Source of the DNA: Brachyhypopomus gauderio | Taxonomy: Eukaryota > Chordata > Actinopteri > Gymnotiformes > Hypopomidae | Direction of reading: 5' to 3' | Assembly: GCF_052324685.1 (NCBI RefSeq) | Contig: NC_135225.1 | Location: forward strand, 4,050,201 to 4,114,200 | Length of the DNA: 64,000 nucleotides | Shown: positions 1 through 12,607 of the stretch, piece after piece | Layout: each line of letters begins with the position of its first letter | Position numbering within the stretch: position 1 is the stretch's first letter | The notes under the pieces: generated by a model | Seen by the model: only the letters and a program-made list of their open reading frames with translations | Database searches by the model: none | Told to the model about the DNA's origin: nothing | Program-made: the position numbers and the translations under genes

Positions 1-1125
1 CAACTGGACCTGTGGACATGTATAGAGACAGGGAGAAGGACCAGAATCAAGCAACAGGTGTAGAGAGTGTGTTTGTAGGACGTGACTGGGAGCGAGGGAG
101 TGATGTAACAGGTGGGTGGGTGTGTGTGTGTGTGTGTGGGTGTCTCCCTTGAGCCAAGGAGCAGGCTCACCGTGACAGATGCATTTATTAACACAGATTA
201 CTTTTAAGACAACAGTCAATATACATGTGTGTGGTGAGAATGAATGTGTGCATGTGCGTACACTTGTGTAATTGTGTACACTTGCGTGATTGCAAGGGGG
301 TGGGATTTGCTCTCGTGGTTCTTCTGTGGAGAACAAGTGGCAAGTTGTGACAGCAGAGGAACGTGGCTGTATGTTAATGGGCTGGTTTTGTTCGAGCGTG
401 ATGACAGAACAAAGGACAATGGCGGAGGTTTTAACAACTAACAAAGTGAGGGGTGTGTCTGAACCTGGGGAAGGCAAGATTATAATGAGATGTCGTGTTG
501 GTTAGTAAAGAGGCAGAGTGAGTGTGTGAGATTGCATGCAAAGAGGAGAGATAACTTTGTACACAAATATTGAATTTAAGATTATATTAAAGATGGTTTG
601 AATACAAAGCACACATACATTAAAATAATATTTTACTCCTCAAACTAGGTTTGTTAATAAAACTGTGATTGAGATGAACTTTGCTCTTGTAATGTGTATT
701 TCCACATGTTAATTTGGGTAGTTACCCACACTTGCTGGATTCTTCTGAAATTAGGGATTTCTACTGCTGGTTCCTTGGTGATGAAGAACTTCCTGGTCCC
801 TCTGATACTTCTGTCAGGGACAGGGTTCTGGGGTTTTGACAGATGCTTAATAAACGGGATTGATCGCCTTCGTTACAGGCCACATGACCATGTTTACAAG
901 CTTGCTGTTGCCGTGGTAATGGTAATCATCAGCTGGTCTTGAGTTAACTCAAAGGTACCCTGTCTGGCTGTTGCCATTATTAAAAGGTTCACCTGGTGCT
1001 GAACGAAAAGACCAAAGAGGTGAAGAATCAAAGTTTCTCTTTGAGATCTAACCTGCGTTGAAGTGAAATCCACAGAGAACAAATCTCTGTGGGTCAAAGG
1101 TATTTAAACATGTGAGCGCGGCGTG
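1..1125. other. No gene seen
   Basis: A (GT)n run lies at about 118-138. The rest is AT-rich with only short chance frames. Confidence 0.5.
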
Positions 1126-1890
1126 CTATCGAACACACCCCTTTTTCTCCATAGCAACAAGATTTCTCTGTGTGTTTCTGTTGATGCTGCAGCATGCCGG
1201 GATCAAGTAAAATTTAATGGCTGCCAACAAAATCAACCTTGTGTGCCTCTCGGCGAAACATTTGAAGGAGATCGCCCTGTTGCTGAAGGGGCTCTTCAAC
1301 TTAACAAGCCCATCGTGAAGGGGATACGAGGCGATGTTTAGAATGCTCATCACCTTGTTATGTCTCTTCCTTTGTGCATCGTACGCATAAGGTCTACCTT
1401 CTGATCTGGCTTTTCTCACAAGCTTGTTCACTCTGTTAGCATCTCTTCCTTTTAGACCACAGCTCCTGCAAACCATTGCTTACTGTCCGACAGAACATCT
1501 GCAGAATCTTGTTGAAGACATTGGAGGAACGTTGTCTCCACAGGAAGTAGGAGCGAGTCTGGCCATATTTGTAGAGGGTCTCCTTGCTCTTGGTCCTCGC
1601 CAGTTGGCTGTCTAGGTGCACTAAAGGCAATATGTAGGAGTGGACCATCTCACAAACTTCTCAATGGAGATGGGGGTCAGAATGGGCATGTGTGACCAGT
1701 TCCTTCCTCATATTGTTTACTTTCCAGTTAGTAGCCTCGAAAGATCCTCTCAGAGCCTCACCCGAAGTGGACCAGGTTATGATCCAATCTCTCAAGTCGG
1801 GGGGAAGGCTGGGAATGCATGCATCTTTGATGTCGTGTCTGGTTGGAGAGTCAACAAACCGCGTGAAGTTCATCATTTAGGGACTGGGAT
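1126..1890 (-). pseudogene. LINE reverse transcriptase C-terminal remnant
   Basis: Minus-strand pieces in several frames give the order typical of the end of fish jockey/L2/Rex1-type LINE ORF2. YKYGQTRSYFLWRQRSSNVF then LQMFCRTVSNGL lies at about 1600-1450, GRDANRVNKLVRKA at about 1440, and YPLHDGLVKLKSPFSNR then ERHTRLILLAAIKFY at about 1320-1200. Stops and frame changes show it is dead. It ends where the 3' end would be, with no clear tail. Confidence 0.65.
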
Positions 1891-2510
1891 ATCCCCGCAT
1901 GATAATGATTGAGCCGCGGCCATTTTTCTCCGGTCGCACTGTCTAAGCGAAATCAGTTATCGCAAGTGCGCAAAAAAAATATATAAAAATAATAATAATA
2001 AAATTTTTTTTTGCTGTTTTCATCGGTTTGTAGGAGGTTCTTTCCAGAGATTTGGTAATATGATGAAATTGAATGTCCGCTTTCTCTCATCCCGTTAGAA
2101 GAATTCGCATTTTTGAGCCTTCTTGAAATTTTACTTCGCGTTCGGACCGTTCAAAAACATCGTGGGACTGTTCAAAAGATATTAATAGATAACTGGACCG
2201 TTACGTTATATTCTTCTTTATTGTTTCCTTAAGTTTTATCCCAATCTGTACAGTTTAAGATTCTTGAGTTTTTTAAGGGTCTCAAGACAACGTGTTGGTC
2301 CGATGAACCATGATAACGGCGGGCACGGACTAGCCACATGCTAAAACTAGCGCACATTTCTTGATCACAAGATTTCCTTTCGTTTTAGGTTAAAAAAATA
2401 GGGCCGATTTAAATGTGAATATCTTTGGACTGGCTTGATCAAATTTGACAATTAAGGCATCTTTTTGTAGTTACATTGTGCTGCATCTAATAAAACTATT
2501 TTAAATTTGA

Positions 2511-3057
2511 TTGCCCGTCAAAGATAATGACAGAGGAGATGAAGTCTGTGAAATCATGATGGAGCCAAAAACTCCCTCTGACTTCTCACTAATGCCATTT
2601 GTTCATCTTATTCCTTATGATGGAAGAGAGATGTGGCTTGCATCACTTCTGCTAACATTACAGCGTAATCCCCACCCTACAGCCGTGGTGTTTGCTCCTT
2701 ATTTCACCAGGAATATGTTGTTGGTATACCATGGGAGCAGGCCAGGAGTTTCTCTTGAGCGTTCCTTTGAGAACATGTTCACAGTGGACTCTTAAGAGAC
2801 TAAAGAAGAAAACAAAAATTAAGGAAGTAAGATAAGTCAAAATTATTAGCAATACATACAAGATGGAACAGTTGCCATGGGCAGTCATTAAAATCATTAC
2901 TTTTTACAGTCTGCCAAATCATCTGCCTGAGTTTATGAATGAAACTGTCAAATACTGGTTTGACAGCCACTGGTCAAGCATCACAAGGGACCAGTGGCTG
3001 TTTTATACCACCATCAGTGACATTATTGTTTCTCTGTTGATCAAAATGGATCTTTGA
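2511..3057 (+). other. Unrecognised pair of short frames
   Basis: One frame (2511-2795) reads MPVKDNDRGDEVCEIMMEPK and includes LMPFVHLIPYDGREMWLASL; a second (2863-3057) includes LPNHLPEFMNETVKYWFDSH. Their composition is protein-like, with few rare residues and good hydrophobic spacing, and both lie on the same strand 68 bases apart. I do not recognise the family. They may be fragments of one decayed coding sequence, mobile or host, or chance frames. Confidence 0.2.
2964..3000. repeat. Perfect hairpin
   Basis: cagccactggt and accagtggctg form an 11-bp perfect stem with a loop of about 15 bases, inside the second unrecognised frame at 2863-3057. Confidence 0.6.
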
Positions 3058-3060
3058 TAA

Positions 3061-6000
3061 ATGGAGGGGCCAGATGCTACTGCTATGTTTATAAACATGA
3101 GGGACACATGGAAGCTGTTTAGTCTTTTATGGAGAAGTTTGGAGGCATTTCACTGGCACAGTCTCTGAATATATAGTACCTGGGGAAAAATGTACAACCC
3201 CGACCATAATCTGAAACAATGAAACATTTTACACAATACTTAAAGCAAGTTAACGCAAATTATTTCCTCAACAGTAGGAAACTAAGACCTTGTTTCCTAA
3301 CTGAACACATTGCAGATGTATACCATAACATGCATTTACATTTTCTCTCACAAAACCCACACACACTCTTCTGTTGACCCCTTTCAAGCCTACAGAAAAG
3401 GGCAATACACACATCACCTTCATCATCAGTCAGGAGTCCTGATTTGCTGATGTCTTTGATGTGAATCTGATTGAGTTGACATTTAAGAGGCACACAGAAA
3501 GGTTAGAAAAATGCATTTAATATCTTTTTAGCATAATTCATAGAGAGAGAGACACTGTGAATAAGTAAATATTTTTATATAGCCTTTTTAGAACTCCAGT
3601 TACAAAATCTCTCAGAATAAAAGTACTAAGGATTAAACACTCCCCCACACACACACAAAAAAACAAAACCACACAATTAAAACAATATAGAAACAAAGGT
3701 TAGGAAAAGTACCAGTTTAAGACCCACAAGGGTCTTAATATATTTCCTAAATTTGCTTGAATTGAATTCCAGAAGGTATGCTGTTCCAAAGGTGGGACAG
3801 TCAGAAAAAGCATAAATTGCTTTTCCCTCTTTACATAGTTATTGCAACAACCAGGAGTCCCAAAGACAGTGACGACAGAGACAGAGTAGCAGACAGGAAA
3901 GCCATTCAGTGCACCTATCAAAAACATCTGGTCCTGTGTCAAATTACTGTGTTCACATTAGAGAAAAGAGAAAAACTGGGAACAGGGAAGAACTGGAGAT
4001 CAGAGGCAACAGTAACACCGATGTAGTACTAGACCTAAACTAGTACTAGACCAAACTAAATAGATTTGATTTGCCATGAGTACCTAAACCTCGAGTTTAA
4101 TTAATGTTCTAAGCATGTCCCCTTAAACATCTCAGTGATCAATAAGAACATTGCTTGTAGTTTTAGAAGCATTCGATAAATCGTTTACCAACTTTCTCCC
4201 TCTCTCGCTCTCTCTCTCTACCTCTCTTTCTGTACATGCTTTTATCCTCATGCATGTGTATTATGCATGTCTGTCCTCATGTGGCGATAACGGAGTTTCC
4301 ACTTCACTACACGGGCCAGCTTTGAAATCATGTGTTTGAAGTTGGTGGGGACAGGGGAGATTAAAGCTGATCTACCAAACAAAAAGCAGCTTTAAACTGC
4401 CAAGAGAAAGACATTACAGCAAATGCACTTCATTCCACTTCACAGTGCAGCTCAGGCAGCAACACCTGTACGTGACTGTCTTTGTGCTCACCATTAGAGC
4501 AGAACACACAGATTGAATCAGAAGGACTTGCACATGAGCTGAGTGCACAATTCTGATGATAATATTAATGATAATCAGGCAGTCTGGTTCTGATGGCTGT
4601 ATGGATAATCAGCCTCCAGACTCTTGCCAAACTGGGGCATGTACCACATTGTGTGTCCAACATGATCCTGAGGTGACACTGAGGGGCAAAATGATCACAC
4701 AGGTGACTCTATAGACTATTGCTCTGCAATAGACCTATAAGAAATAGGCCTATTGCTTCTGTACTTCCTATCTCTTTTTAAGATTGTTAAGATTATTTTC
4801 ACGTTATAAAATATCATTTCTACTTAAAACAGACACAAACATATCTTCAGATTAGGGTCAGATTAGGGTCAAATGACGCTAGGACCTACCAGATATTACT
4901 CATGAATAAAATACATTTGTTTGGTGAACATGGGGCTGGCCCATCCGTATTCGGCTAAGGGAACGTTTGAAAACACCACGTACATACTTAATGCACTATG
5001 GGGCGAGATCACATCGGCCCCATGCAGAGATCAACAAATACAAAAAAACGTGTGTGTAGTTTTATTAACAAGACTGATGCTGCTCGGGCTTTTGGAAACT
5101 CGAAACTGACCACTAAATGTGTGTATTCCTCAGATAAATTCTCAAATGTCATGTTAAGCACACAGGCATCAATAAACGTCTGTGGAATACTGTGTGTACA
5201 TGGTGTCCCTTCATTCCTGTATAGGAAACCTGTGTGGGGAACCGGCCTATTCAGTAGAAATAGGTTTCATTTGTATCGTTAACAAATTTAGCAGCTCTAA
5301 ACATCTGTTTATCAATGTGTACCTTTTTATCTGTACTTAATTCATACATCGAGCTGTTATCATTTTGTCTTTGGGTGTTCTGAATTGTATTCATGGTAAA
5401 CATGCTTACACTCTAATCTTCTATCCATAAGCATCAGTCATCAGGAAGAATGTAAACATCCGCCATCCATCTGTCTTTCCCCTTCTCTCTTCCTCCCCCT
5501 CTCTAGGTTCTTTGTTTAGACTCAGTTTTCCTTATTGTCTTTTCCCACTCCCCCCCCCCCCCCCCCCACCCCCCCGCTGTCAACGGAAGCTTAAAGAAAT
5601 GTGTAACAGTGCAAAACAGAGTACAGATTTAAAGGGAGCAAGTTGTTCTGAATTTTGTACGAAACTGTGATTATGAGGTTAAAGTTCAGAAGGCTAGCTT
5701 TAAAAGGTACTTAAATATATGCTGACTATGATGAATATTTTTTTTATCCAGTTGTACATGGTGACATTGTTAATTTAAGCACACTTAAACACACTGAAAA
5801 TGCATTGGATCATAAAAAACAACAGGTAAACAGCCACGATGCAGGCGTAGATGAGAGAGACTAGCACAAAGGTGTGCAGCACACTTCAGAGGGTGAGGTT
5901 ACAGTTCAGGTGAAGATGAACTTGTACCAACACAGTGGAATAAAGATAAATTAAAAGGGAAAAAGATAGATAACTCATGATAAAAATGATGCTACTTAAC

Positions 6001-6185
6001 CTATTAAACATGAAGGAAACGGGATCGTGAGCATGTATGACTTCAGTAGATCTGGGCTTCATTGATGATAGGACTTCAGTGGATCCACAGCCCAACCCCA
6101 GAAACTCCAACACTTCTCCATATACACACCTGAGACCTAGTAACATTAACAAGTCACATGACATTTTGGAGAGAAAATGACAAGC
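3061..6185. other. No gene seen
   Basis: AT-rich intergenic sequence with a CT-rich run near 4200 and a poly-C run at 5550. A Cys-rich minus-strand frame at 3260-3493 and a small frame at 3778-4026 show no recognisable family. Confidence 0.5.
5550..5575. repeat. Poly-C run
   Basis: About 26 bases of C with one A. Similar runs occur at 24584-24605 and 27133-27148 (inside MITEs) and at about 51086-51100. Confidence 0.9.
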
Positions 6186-6460
6186 AGTGCTCAATTTGGA
6201 CATTTAGGGGTGTAGTCTCTTAGGGGTGTGGTCTGTTGGGGGTGTAGTCTCTTAGGGGTGTACTCACTTTTGTTGCTGGTGGTTTAGACATTAATGGCTG
6301 TATATTGAGTTATTTTGGGGCAAGAATAAATTTACACTGTCATATAAGCTACATACAGACTACTTTTCAGTGTGTCAAACTGTCATTTTGTCAGTGTTGT
6401 CCCATGAAAAGATATACTTAAATAATATCTGCACAAACGTGAGGGGTGTACTCACTTTCG
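6186..6460. repeat. Dispersed fish repeat ending in a microsatellite
   Basis: Several aggggtgta-type direct repeats and phrases such as ggggtgtactcacttttgtt belong to a repeat common in fish genomes, possibly a Tc1/mariner-type non-autonomous element. Only one end is clear; the compound microsatellite at 6471 adjoins the other. Confidence 0.5.
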
Positions 6461-6470
6461 TCGTGATGAA

Positions 6471-6577
<107 letters not shown>

Positions 6578-8688
6578 ATGAGCAACTCTCAATCCTTCTT
6601 GTAGCTTTATAAAACCTGCTATCTGTGCTATCTGACTCAGAGTATTTGTGTTGATGCTATACTTATTCTGTGACCCTGTCACAATATATGAAGTCAAAAG
6701 TTTCAGTACAAATATTGAAATCCTTTTCAGAAAGGTTTTGCATTGCAGAGGTTTCTACAAGTACTTGAAAATTATATACAATATACAAACAAAAAACCCT
6801 TACTTTGACTATTCAGACCATTTTAAGCCTTTATAAGACAGGTCTCTAAAACGGGCAGCGCAAATCCTTAGTTTGAGCTGATACTTTCTCCTTGCTGGTT
6901 TGGCAGGCTTGCGTTGCTTTAGAAAGAAGCAGTTCTGCCCATAATCCTCGTGCAACAACATGCCTTTGAAGTATGCTATGGCAGTCACATAGTTGTGGTT
7001 GCCATGGGCTTGATAAAGATAAATTCTGAAGCAGTGCTTCCTTAACACCAGGACACTGCGTAATCTTCCACTGACAGATGAGGCCAAAAAAGCAGAGCTC
7101 ATTCTCTTCCACTGCCACATCCTTAGTTAGTTATGCTGCTATGGATTAGCCTGCTGGAGCCATATGCTAATCACTGGCACGTGAGCTATGTACATTTAAA
7201 TCAATGGTGGTTTAAACTGATGTCCACACACTCAGTCTGTATTGTCTATCTTTTTGCATGCTTCTACCCAAGACAATTGCATGCAAGCACCTACAAGCAC
7301 CTGGGAGATGCCGGGTTGGATGTGCCATTGCCGCAAGAGGACGTGCTGATGCTAGCTCCTACCTGAGGCTCACCATCTGCACTGAAGAGACTGTGGCTAC
7401 TTGGCTGGGGAACTTGAACCTTAACTATAACTGTAGAACCACCTTTTGTCCACAAATACGGACTTGTGCTAACGGGCCGCCCAATGGAGGATGGGTTCCC
7501 TTTTGAGTCTTGGTCCTCCCGAGGTTTCTTCCTAATCCCCACCATCATAGGGAGTTTTTCCTTGCCACTGTTGCCTATGGTTTGCTCATTAGGGATCTGG
7601 ACCCATACTATTGTAAAGCTGCTTTGTGACATGTGTTGTAAAAAGAGCTATATAAATACATTTGACTTGACTTGACATTCTACTAGTACCACAGCTCTGT
7701 ACCATCAACAATAGTTTCCTTACAACTTCTACTTTGGTAAATTTCATGCAAACTCTCCCGAGCAGCTGGTATATATACTTCAGTATGTTCACTGACTTCT
7801 AAGTGTTATATTTTAGAAGCAGTTAATTGGCGGTTTTATTTAACTTGTTTTCTAATTCTGAAGTTATGTAATGCCTGACACTCGTTAGTCATCATGAGAG
7901 CACATTTCTTACATTTATTTGACAGTCTTGGTTACAACATTTACAGACACGATTTGTTAAAGGATTTACCTTAATTTTTAATTCTCAGTCATAGTTTTTT
8001 TTTTTTTGCTTAATAGTTGCAGTCTTGCAATTAAAATATGACAAACCTGTGCCTAGGCATCTTATATTCACAGTATGCATAGACCATCAATAGACCGTCA
8101 CCTGTTAACAATTGCTGACAAATGTTAGATTACATACTAGTTAATTCAGCATGTGGTCTGATGCTAGATGACATACACTTTACAAACATATGACCACATT
8201 ACACTTTGTAATGACATTTGAAGTGATATTAAATCAATATTTTGCAAGTGTTTTCTATTTAAAAAATTGATTATGAGATGAAAACATTAACAGAATACAT
8301 ACTGAACAGCTACTTAAACTAAAACTTTATTAAAGTTCTTACACTATTCCAATCAATAACATTTACACATGAAGACCAAAATATTTTTGTTTTTGTTAGT
8401 GTTACTGAACCCATCTAAGGTTTCAAAGCAAAACTTCACCTTACAGTGAAGTATAGATTCATTATATATTACAATCATTTTACATACCAAAATAAATAGA
8501 ACCACATGTTCTATGAACTCTGTGACTTTGAAGACCTCTATTGTAAAAAGCCTTTATTGAGCTTTTTTGTGATTAACACAAAATATTGGGTTTTATCGTC
8601 TTAATCCTTAAGGAAAGTATACATAGTGTAAAATTATTTGTCAAGATAAAAGGTGAATAAGCTATATAAAACAATAAAATACCAATTA
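6578..8688. other. No gene seen outside the listed repeat
   Basis: Apart from the dispersed repeat at 7466-7678 this holds AT-rich sequence. Overlapping minus-strand frames at 6809-7120 (two frames over the same bases) match no family I know. Confidence 0.5.
7466..7678 (+). repeat. Dispersed fish repeat, 3' portion
   Basis: It carries gaggtttcttcctaatcccc, gagtttttccttgccactgt and aaagctgctttgtgacatgt and ends in a (TTGACTTGAC)-type tail. This arrangement occurs in very many copies in teleost genomes; the class is not known to me. The open frames across it on either strand are not genes. Confidence 0.6.
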
Positions 8689-9285
8689 CACAGGTCTGCA
8701 AAAAAATATTTTTAAAAAGTTGTTTGAAATTTGATAACTGTTTTTTATGTATTTCTCAGTGCTGATTTCAAAAATGCAATCCATTTTTTTCTATCACGTC
8801 AGGTTTTCTCACAAAAAAGGGATTATTTTTGGGCAAAATAACAAAATTTGACCAATTTTTCACATTTTTCAAGCCCAAAAAGCCCAAGACTTATCTTGAT
8901 CACCTAACTTTTTACCAAAATAGGCAAAATATACCTTTTCAACAAAATCGGAGATGTTTCTTGGTCGCTTTTTAATGGTATAGTTACCACAAATGTAGCA
9001 GAAGCAATCTGGTGAGTTTATACATCCTCTGGTAGCCATTGTCCATAAAACACCTTGTACTTTAGGCTAAATAACAGTTTGTGGAGATCTTAAAAACCAA
9101 AATTCAAACTTACTAGAGTACTGAACTATTTATAAAAAATATTGAAAAAGCTAAAACTAGACAAGCAGTTTGTGAAATAACTGCACATGATGGAATTTTT
9201 TCACTATTTTTCCCAAAATCAGCGTTGAAAATACTATAAAAATCACTTATTAAATTTGAAACAATTTTTATGTCGCAGACCTGTG
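8689..9285 (-). mobile_element. Short TIR element carrying the N-terminus of an orphan transposase-like family
   Basis: A 597-bp element with perfect 11-bp terminal repeats (CACAGGTCTGC) that continue as imperfect repeats for about 45 bp, flanked by TTA on both sides (8686-8688 and 9286-9288). The 3-bp duplication and CAC-A-G ends recall CACTA/EnSpm-type elements; Harbinger is the alternative. Inside is a short minus-strand frame related to the element at 17502-19037. It looks like an internally deleted, non-autonomous derivative. Confidence 0.75.
8869..9039 (-). pseudogene. Truncated N-terminal module of an orphan transposon protein
   Basis: A 56-codon frame starts MATRGCINSPDCFCYICGNY and ends with AYFGKKLGDQDKSWA and then a stop. 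The cysteine spacing (C6, C12, C14, C17) and the GDQDKSWA signature belong, from memory, to a widespread family of uncharacterised proteins in hydra, arthropods and fish whose N-terminus is a zinc-binding module. The family normally continues with His/Cys pairs; here the frame ends at once, at the deletion point of the element. Confidence 0.7.
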
Positions 9286-9523
9286 TTATTATTCTCTTAA
9301 TTTTCTATAATGTAGTTCATGATAAACCATTCTCTACATGTGTTGATAAGTTAAAAACGTTTACAGTGTATGTACTAAAATATGATTTAATATGTACATT
9401 TTAGGTTTTTATGAATGTATGAATTTACGAGTGCATGCTATTGCAATGCACATGTGCAGATTTTGCACCATAACACAACATTTGAGAAGATTTTGATAAG
9501 GAAATAAAACTGGACTTGACCAG

Positions 9524-10095
9524 TGTTGTGATTTTCATCTTAATCCCTTCATAGTTTGTTTACATTACAGTATAGAATCAACAGCTTATCATAATTTATA
9601 TATTTTGACAAGTCAAAGTATTAATCAAATCTCTAATATTAATCACTATATGTTTTGCTTACATTATATTATTGCTCAAGTTGTTTATTAGTAAGAATGT
9701 CGGTATAAGCGCTTGTGTGCCTTCCAATACTCTATGCGTTTGCAGTAGGCTAAAAATGGGATGTGTGAGAGGAGGCTCACTGTGACCTTATGTGGTAAGG
9801 CCAGGTAGTAAGACCTCGCTTCCAGAATAGAGACAGCTGTAGGTTGAACAATGGAATGTGCAGTTCCTATGTTTAGGAAGGAAAGCATATATAATGGTGA
9901 AGAGAGCAGACAGCTTCAGAGCTGCACATGGGGTGACATGATTAGGTAATGTGAGCTCTCCAGAGATCTCTGTATTAAATTAATTAATAGGCCTATGTGT
10001 ATTTTTTAATAAAAGGATAAAGACAAGACTGGTAATGTTTTCTTTTGCAATCAACGAACACGCTGCGCTAAGGTAAGAGAAGGTTAAGCGCGACA
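9524..10095 (+). repeat. 5' LTR of the retrovirus-like element
   Basis: 572 bp, TG...CA ends. TATATAAT at 9888-9895 and AATAAA at 10008-10013 are placed as a promoter and poly(A) signal would be, giving a short R region between them. Confidence 0.92.
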
Positions 10096-10098
10096 TTT

Positions 10099-10116
10099 TG
10101 GTGACCCCGACGTGAT
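10099..10116 (+). other. Primer binding site, tRNA-Trp type
   Basis: TGGTGACCCCGACGTGAT begins three bases after the 5' LTR. It is the complement of the 3' end of vertebrate tRNA-Trp, the primer also used by avian alpharetroviruses. Confidence 0.85.
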
Positions 10117-10325
10117 TGCAAAATAATTTGGAACTTTTTTCTTTTCATCTAATGACTGACAGTTTGACCGTGCCGGCACAACAATAGTGGTAAAGCAGAA
10201 CCTGTTAAAACAAATCTGCAAAATTTGAATTGCAACTAAATTGTGGTGAACTGACAGTACTTGGATGATTCTAAATTAAATCCAGTCTTGTCTAAAAAGG
10301 TAAAAGTATAAGTATACTATGGAAA

Positions 10326-10507
10326 ATGGGTTTGAGTCCCATAAAGGTGATTTTAGGGTTCGAGTCCCTACCGGCAAAATGAAAGCTAACAAGTTTTTGT
10401 GTAATAATGAAAACTAACAAGTTTTTATTTAAGGTTTATTCCGTGGTGTGGCGGCCGATCCGTTCCTTTGACGAGAGGAACGAGACCTACGCAAGTTCGA
10501 GTCTTGC
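10326..10507 (+). other. Three tRNA T-arm-like hairpins in the element's leader
   Basis: Each is an exact 5-bp stem with a 7-base loop: 10326-10342 (loop TTTGAGT), 10354-10370 (loop TTCGAGT) and 10491-10507 (loop TTCGAGT). The last two carry the GTTCGAGTC-type sequence of a tRNA T-arm and B box. A further hairpin (CGTTCCT...AGGAACG) lies at 10461-10482. No full tRNA cloverleaf was found around them. Confidence 0.7.
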
Positions 10508-11766
10508 TAGCTAGGTATTGATATTAACCTTTGGATCTTGAGGAGTCCATAAATTAATATTATTTCGATAAAGCAAAAAGCCGGATAATGCACCTGAATT
10601 GATTGAGGATGGTAAAACCTCACGGTGTCAGAACGGAACTCTCGTTCTATATTTAGAACTTCTGGGTGAGTATCTGTTTTTATCAACGTATGTAACTGGT
10701 GAGGAAAATGCAAGTTTTATAAATGGTTTTAAGTAGAATATAATGTTAGTTTTAAGGGTATGGAGTACCTTAGTGGAACAGATGAGTGTGACTAGTAAAG
10801 TGATTCATACTATTGAAGAATATCATAAGCAGTGTGATATTTGAAGGGCTGGCTGTTATGTGACAGTATGGGTGACCAACACAGAATCGTGTGTCCTCAG
10901 ATGTAATTAATTGATCAAAATAAAACATTAGAGTCTCGTATGTAATATGTGACTCCTCCCTCATTTGTATTTAATTTATTCAGGTTTCCCCTTTGGTTTG
11001 GTCCTGCATATATTTAGTATCAGCTGTACCTTGTGTCTTTGGCGATTACGTTGAGTATTCATTTGCATAGTAAGTAAGGCGTGCTGTGGGTCATGTTGTA
11101 TAATTAAGTCTATTGCATCTGTTTCTGTTCCATGCATTGTTTGCATATTGTATATAAGTTCTCCTTGTGTCTGGTCGGTAAAGCTTAGTGATCGTGCGTG
11201 GATATTTTCTCGTCCTGAGATTACTTGTGTTTTACTTCTGAGTTAAATTTCTCAATTTCGCACCCTCCCCTAGTCTCAGACTATACTTTGTGGGTTCATA
11301 TATTGTCATTGTTTGAGTGTTGAATATGTTTCAGGCCAACCCATAGTCTAAAACTATACTTTAGGGATCATAAAACAAGTCCGGTTGTTAATAAGTTCGT
11401 GTGTCGTTTATTGTGTTGAATAAGTTGGGTTCGCTATGCTGACGGTCTTTGTTATACTTTAAATGGTTGCTGGGTTTGTCCTGTTAATGACAGTTGTTTC
11501 TCTGTATCCCATATATATATTGGCTATAAGTCATCGGATAAATTTCTTCCTTCGTTGTTTAACAAATAGCATAGTATGTGCTTTGTCTGAGGTGTTATAG
11601 TTTTGATTGTAAGTGGGTGTATTTAATTTCCTCATAATTTCTTATATCTTAACGCTAGGTTATGTCATTTAGTATTGAAATCAGGATTGTTTGTACACAG
11701 TATGGGTTTTGTCCCTCCTCTGTATTTAGTAACTAAGTAATCAATCTTAGTTGAACGTCTAGAGAA

Positions 11767-12090
11767 ATGCCTCAGCGCGCGCACCTGTTGCGTAGGGACA
11801 GTGTGCCTAGACAAGCGGACAAGCGAGCAAAAAGTAAAATTTCATTCGTGTATTTGCCTCCGCCTCTTAACCAAGAATTGTTACATCGCCGCAAAATAGA
11901 CCAACTGGCTAAAGTGCACACGTTTAACTCGCAAAATTATCAAACGCTGAGAAGATTTAGCTCTGTGACACATGTACAAATACTGTTTGCTGGGGGTTGT
12001 TCATAACCAACTAGAATGAGCGGGGTCTGCACAACAGATATTCAGGAAGATACACCACAGCCACCGTATGAGTTAAACTCGGTAATGCCC
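11767..12090 (+). pseudogene. Possible gag remnant of the retrovirus-like element
   Basis: A 79-codon frame starting at 11767 is basic and lies where gag is expected. A short frame after it contains QPPYEL near 12060, which fits the PPxY late-domain pattern of retroviral gag. No matrix or capsid signature is visible, so this is a weak call based on position and one motif. Confidence 0.3.
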
Positions 12091-12607
12091 ACTAACTAAG
12101 TTATCCAGGAATTAATGTAAAAACAGGAATCGTACAAATGGATAAAATCGACGACGTGGAGTTTAAAACGCGCGAGTTACCCTTGACATTGAATATTAGT
12201 ATTTAATGCTAAAAAAGGGAACGCATGCCGTGGGGTGAAGGGTAAACTGCGTTTTAAAAGAGACTTGGATGGAGTAGTTATAAATAGCACACACACACAG
12301 CGAAGTGACTTGAGTGAGGTAGACATGTCAGTGAAACGGTGAGGTATTTGGATAGCTAAAACTGGACAAGCTGACAGCAGCTAGAGAGCTTGGCTCTGGG
12401 ACACTTAGAGGAGTGGTGGTAATTATAATAATAATAAAAATAAATACTTGAAATCGTTTACACTGTGGGCCTTGAAAATATAATCCAGGAAAGTAGCTTT
12501 TTGAATAATAATCAATGTTTCTATGTTTTTCTAATTGTTGGAATAGGTCTGTATGTTGTCAGTTTAATATGAGAAACCTGGTGCCAGGTAAAGTGACTAG
12601 GAAATGT

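Noticed and set aside
6809..7120. Two overlapping minus-strand frames of about 100 codons
   Set aside because: No family resemblance, no splice context, and two competing frames over the same bases.
9688..9888. 66-codon minus-strand frame, repeated at 16666-16866
   Set aside because: It lies inside both LTRs in antisense and is duplicated only because the LTRs are.
10326..10507. Functional tRNA genes in the retrovirus-like leader
   Set aside because: Only T-arm-like hairpins are present; acceptor, D and anticodon arms cannot be placed.
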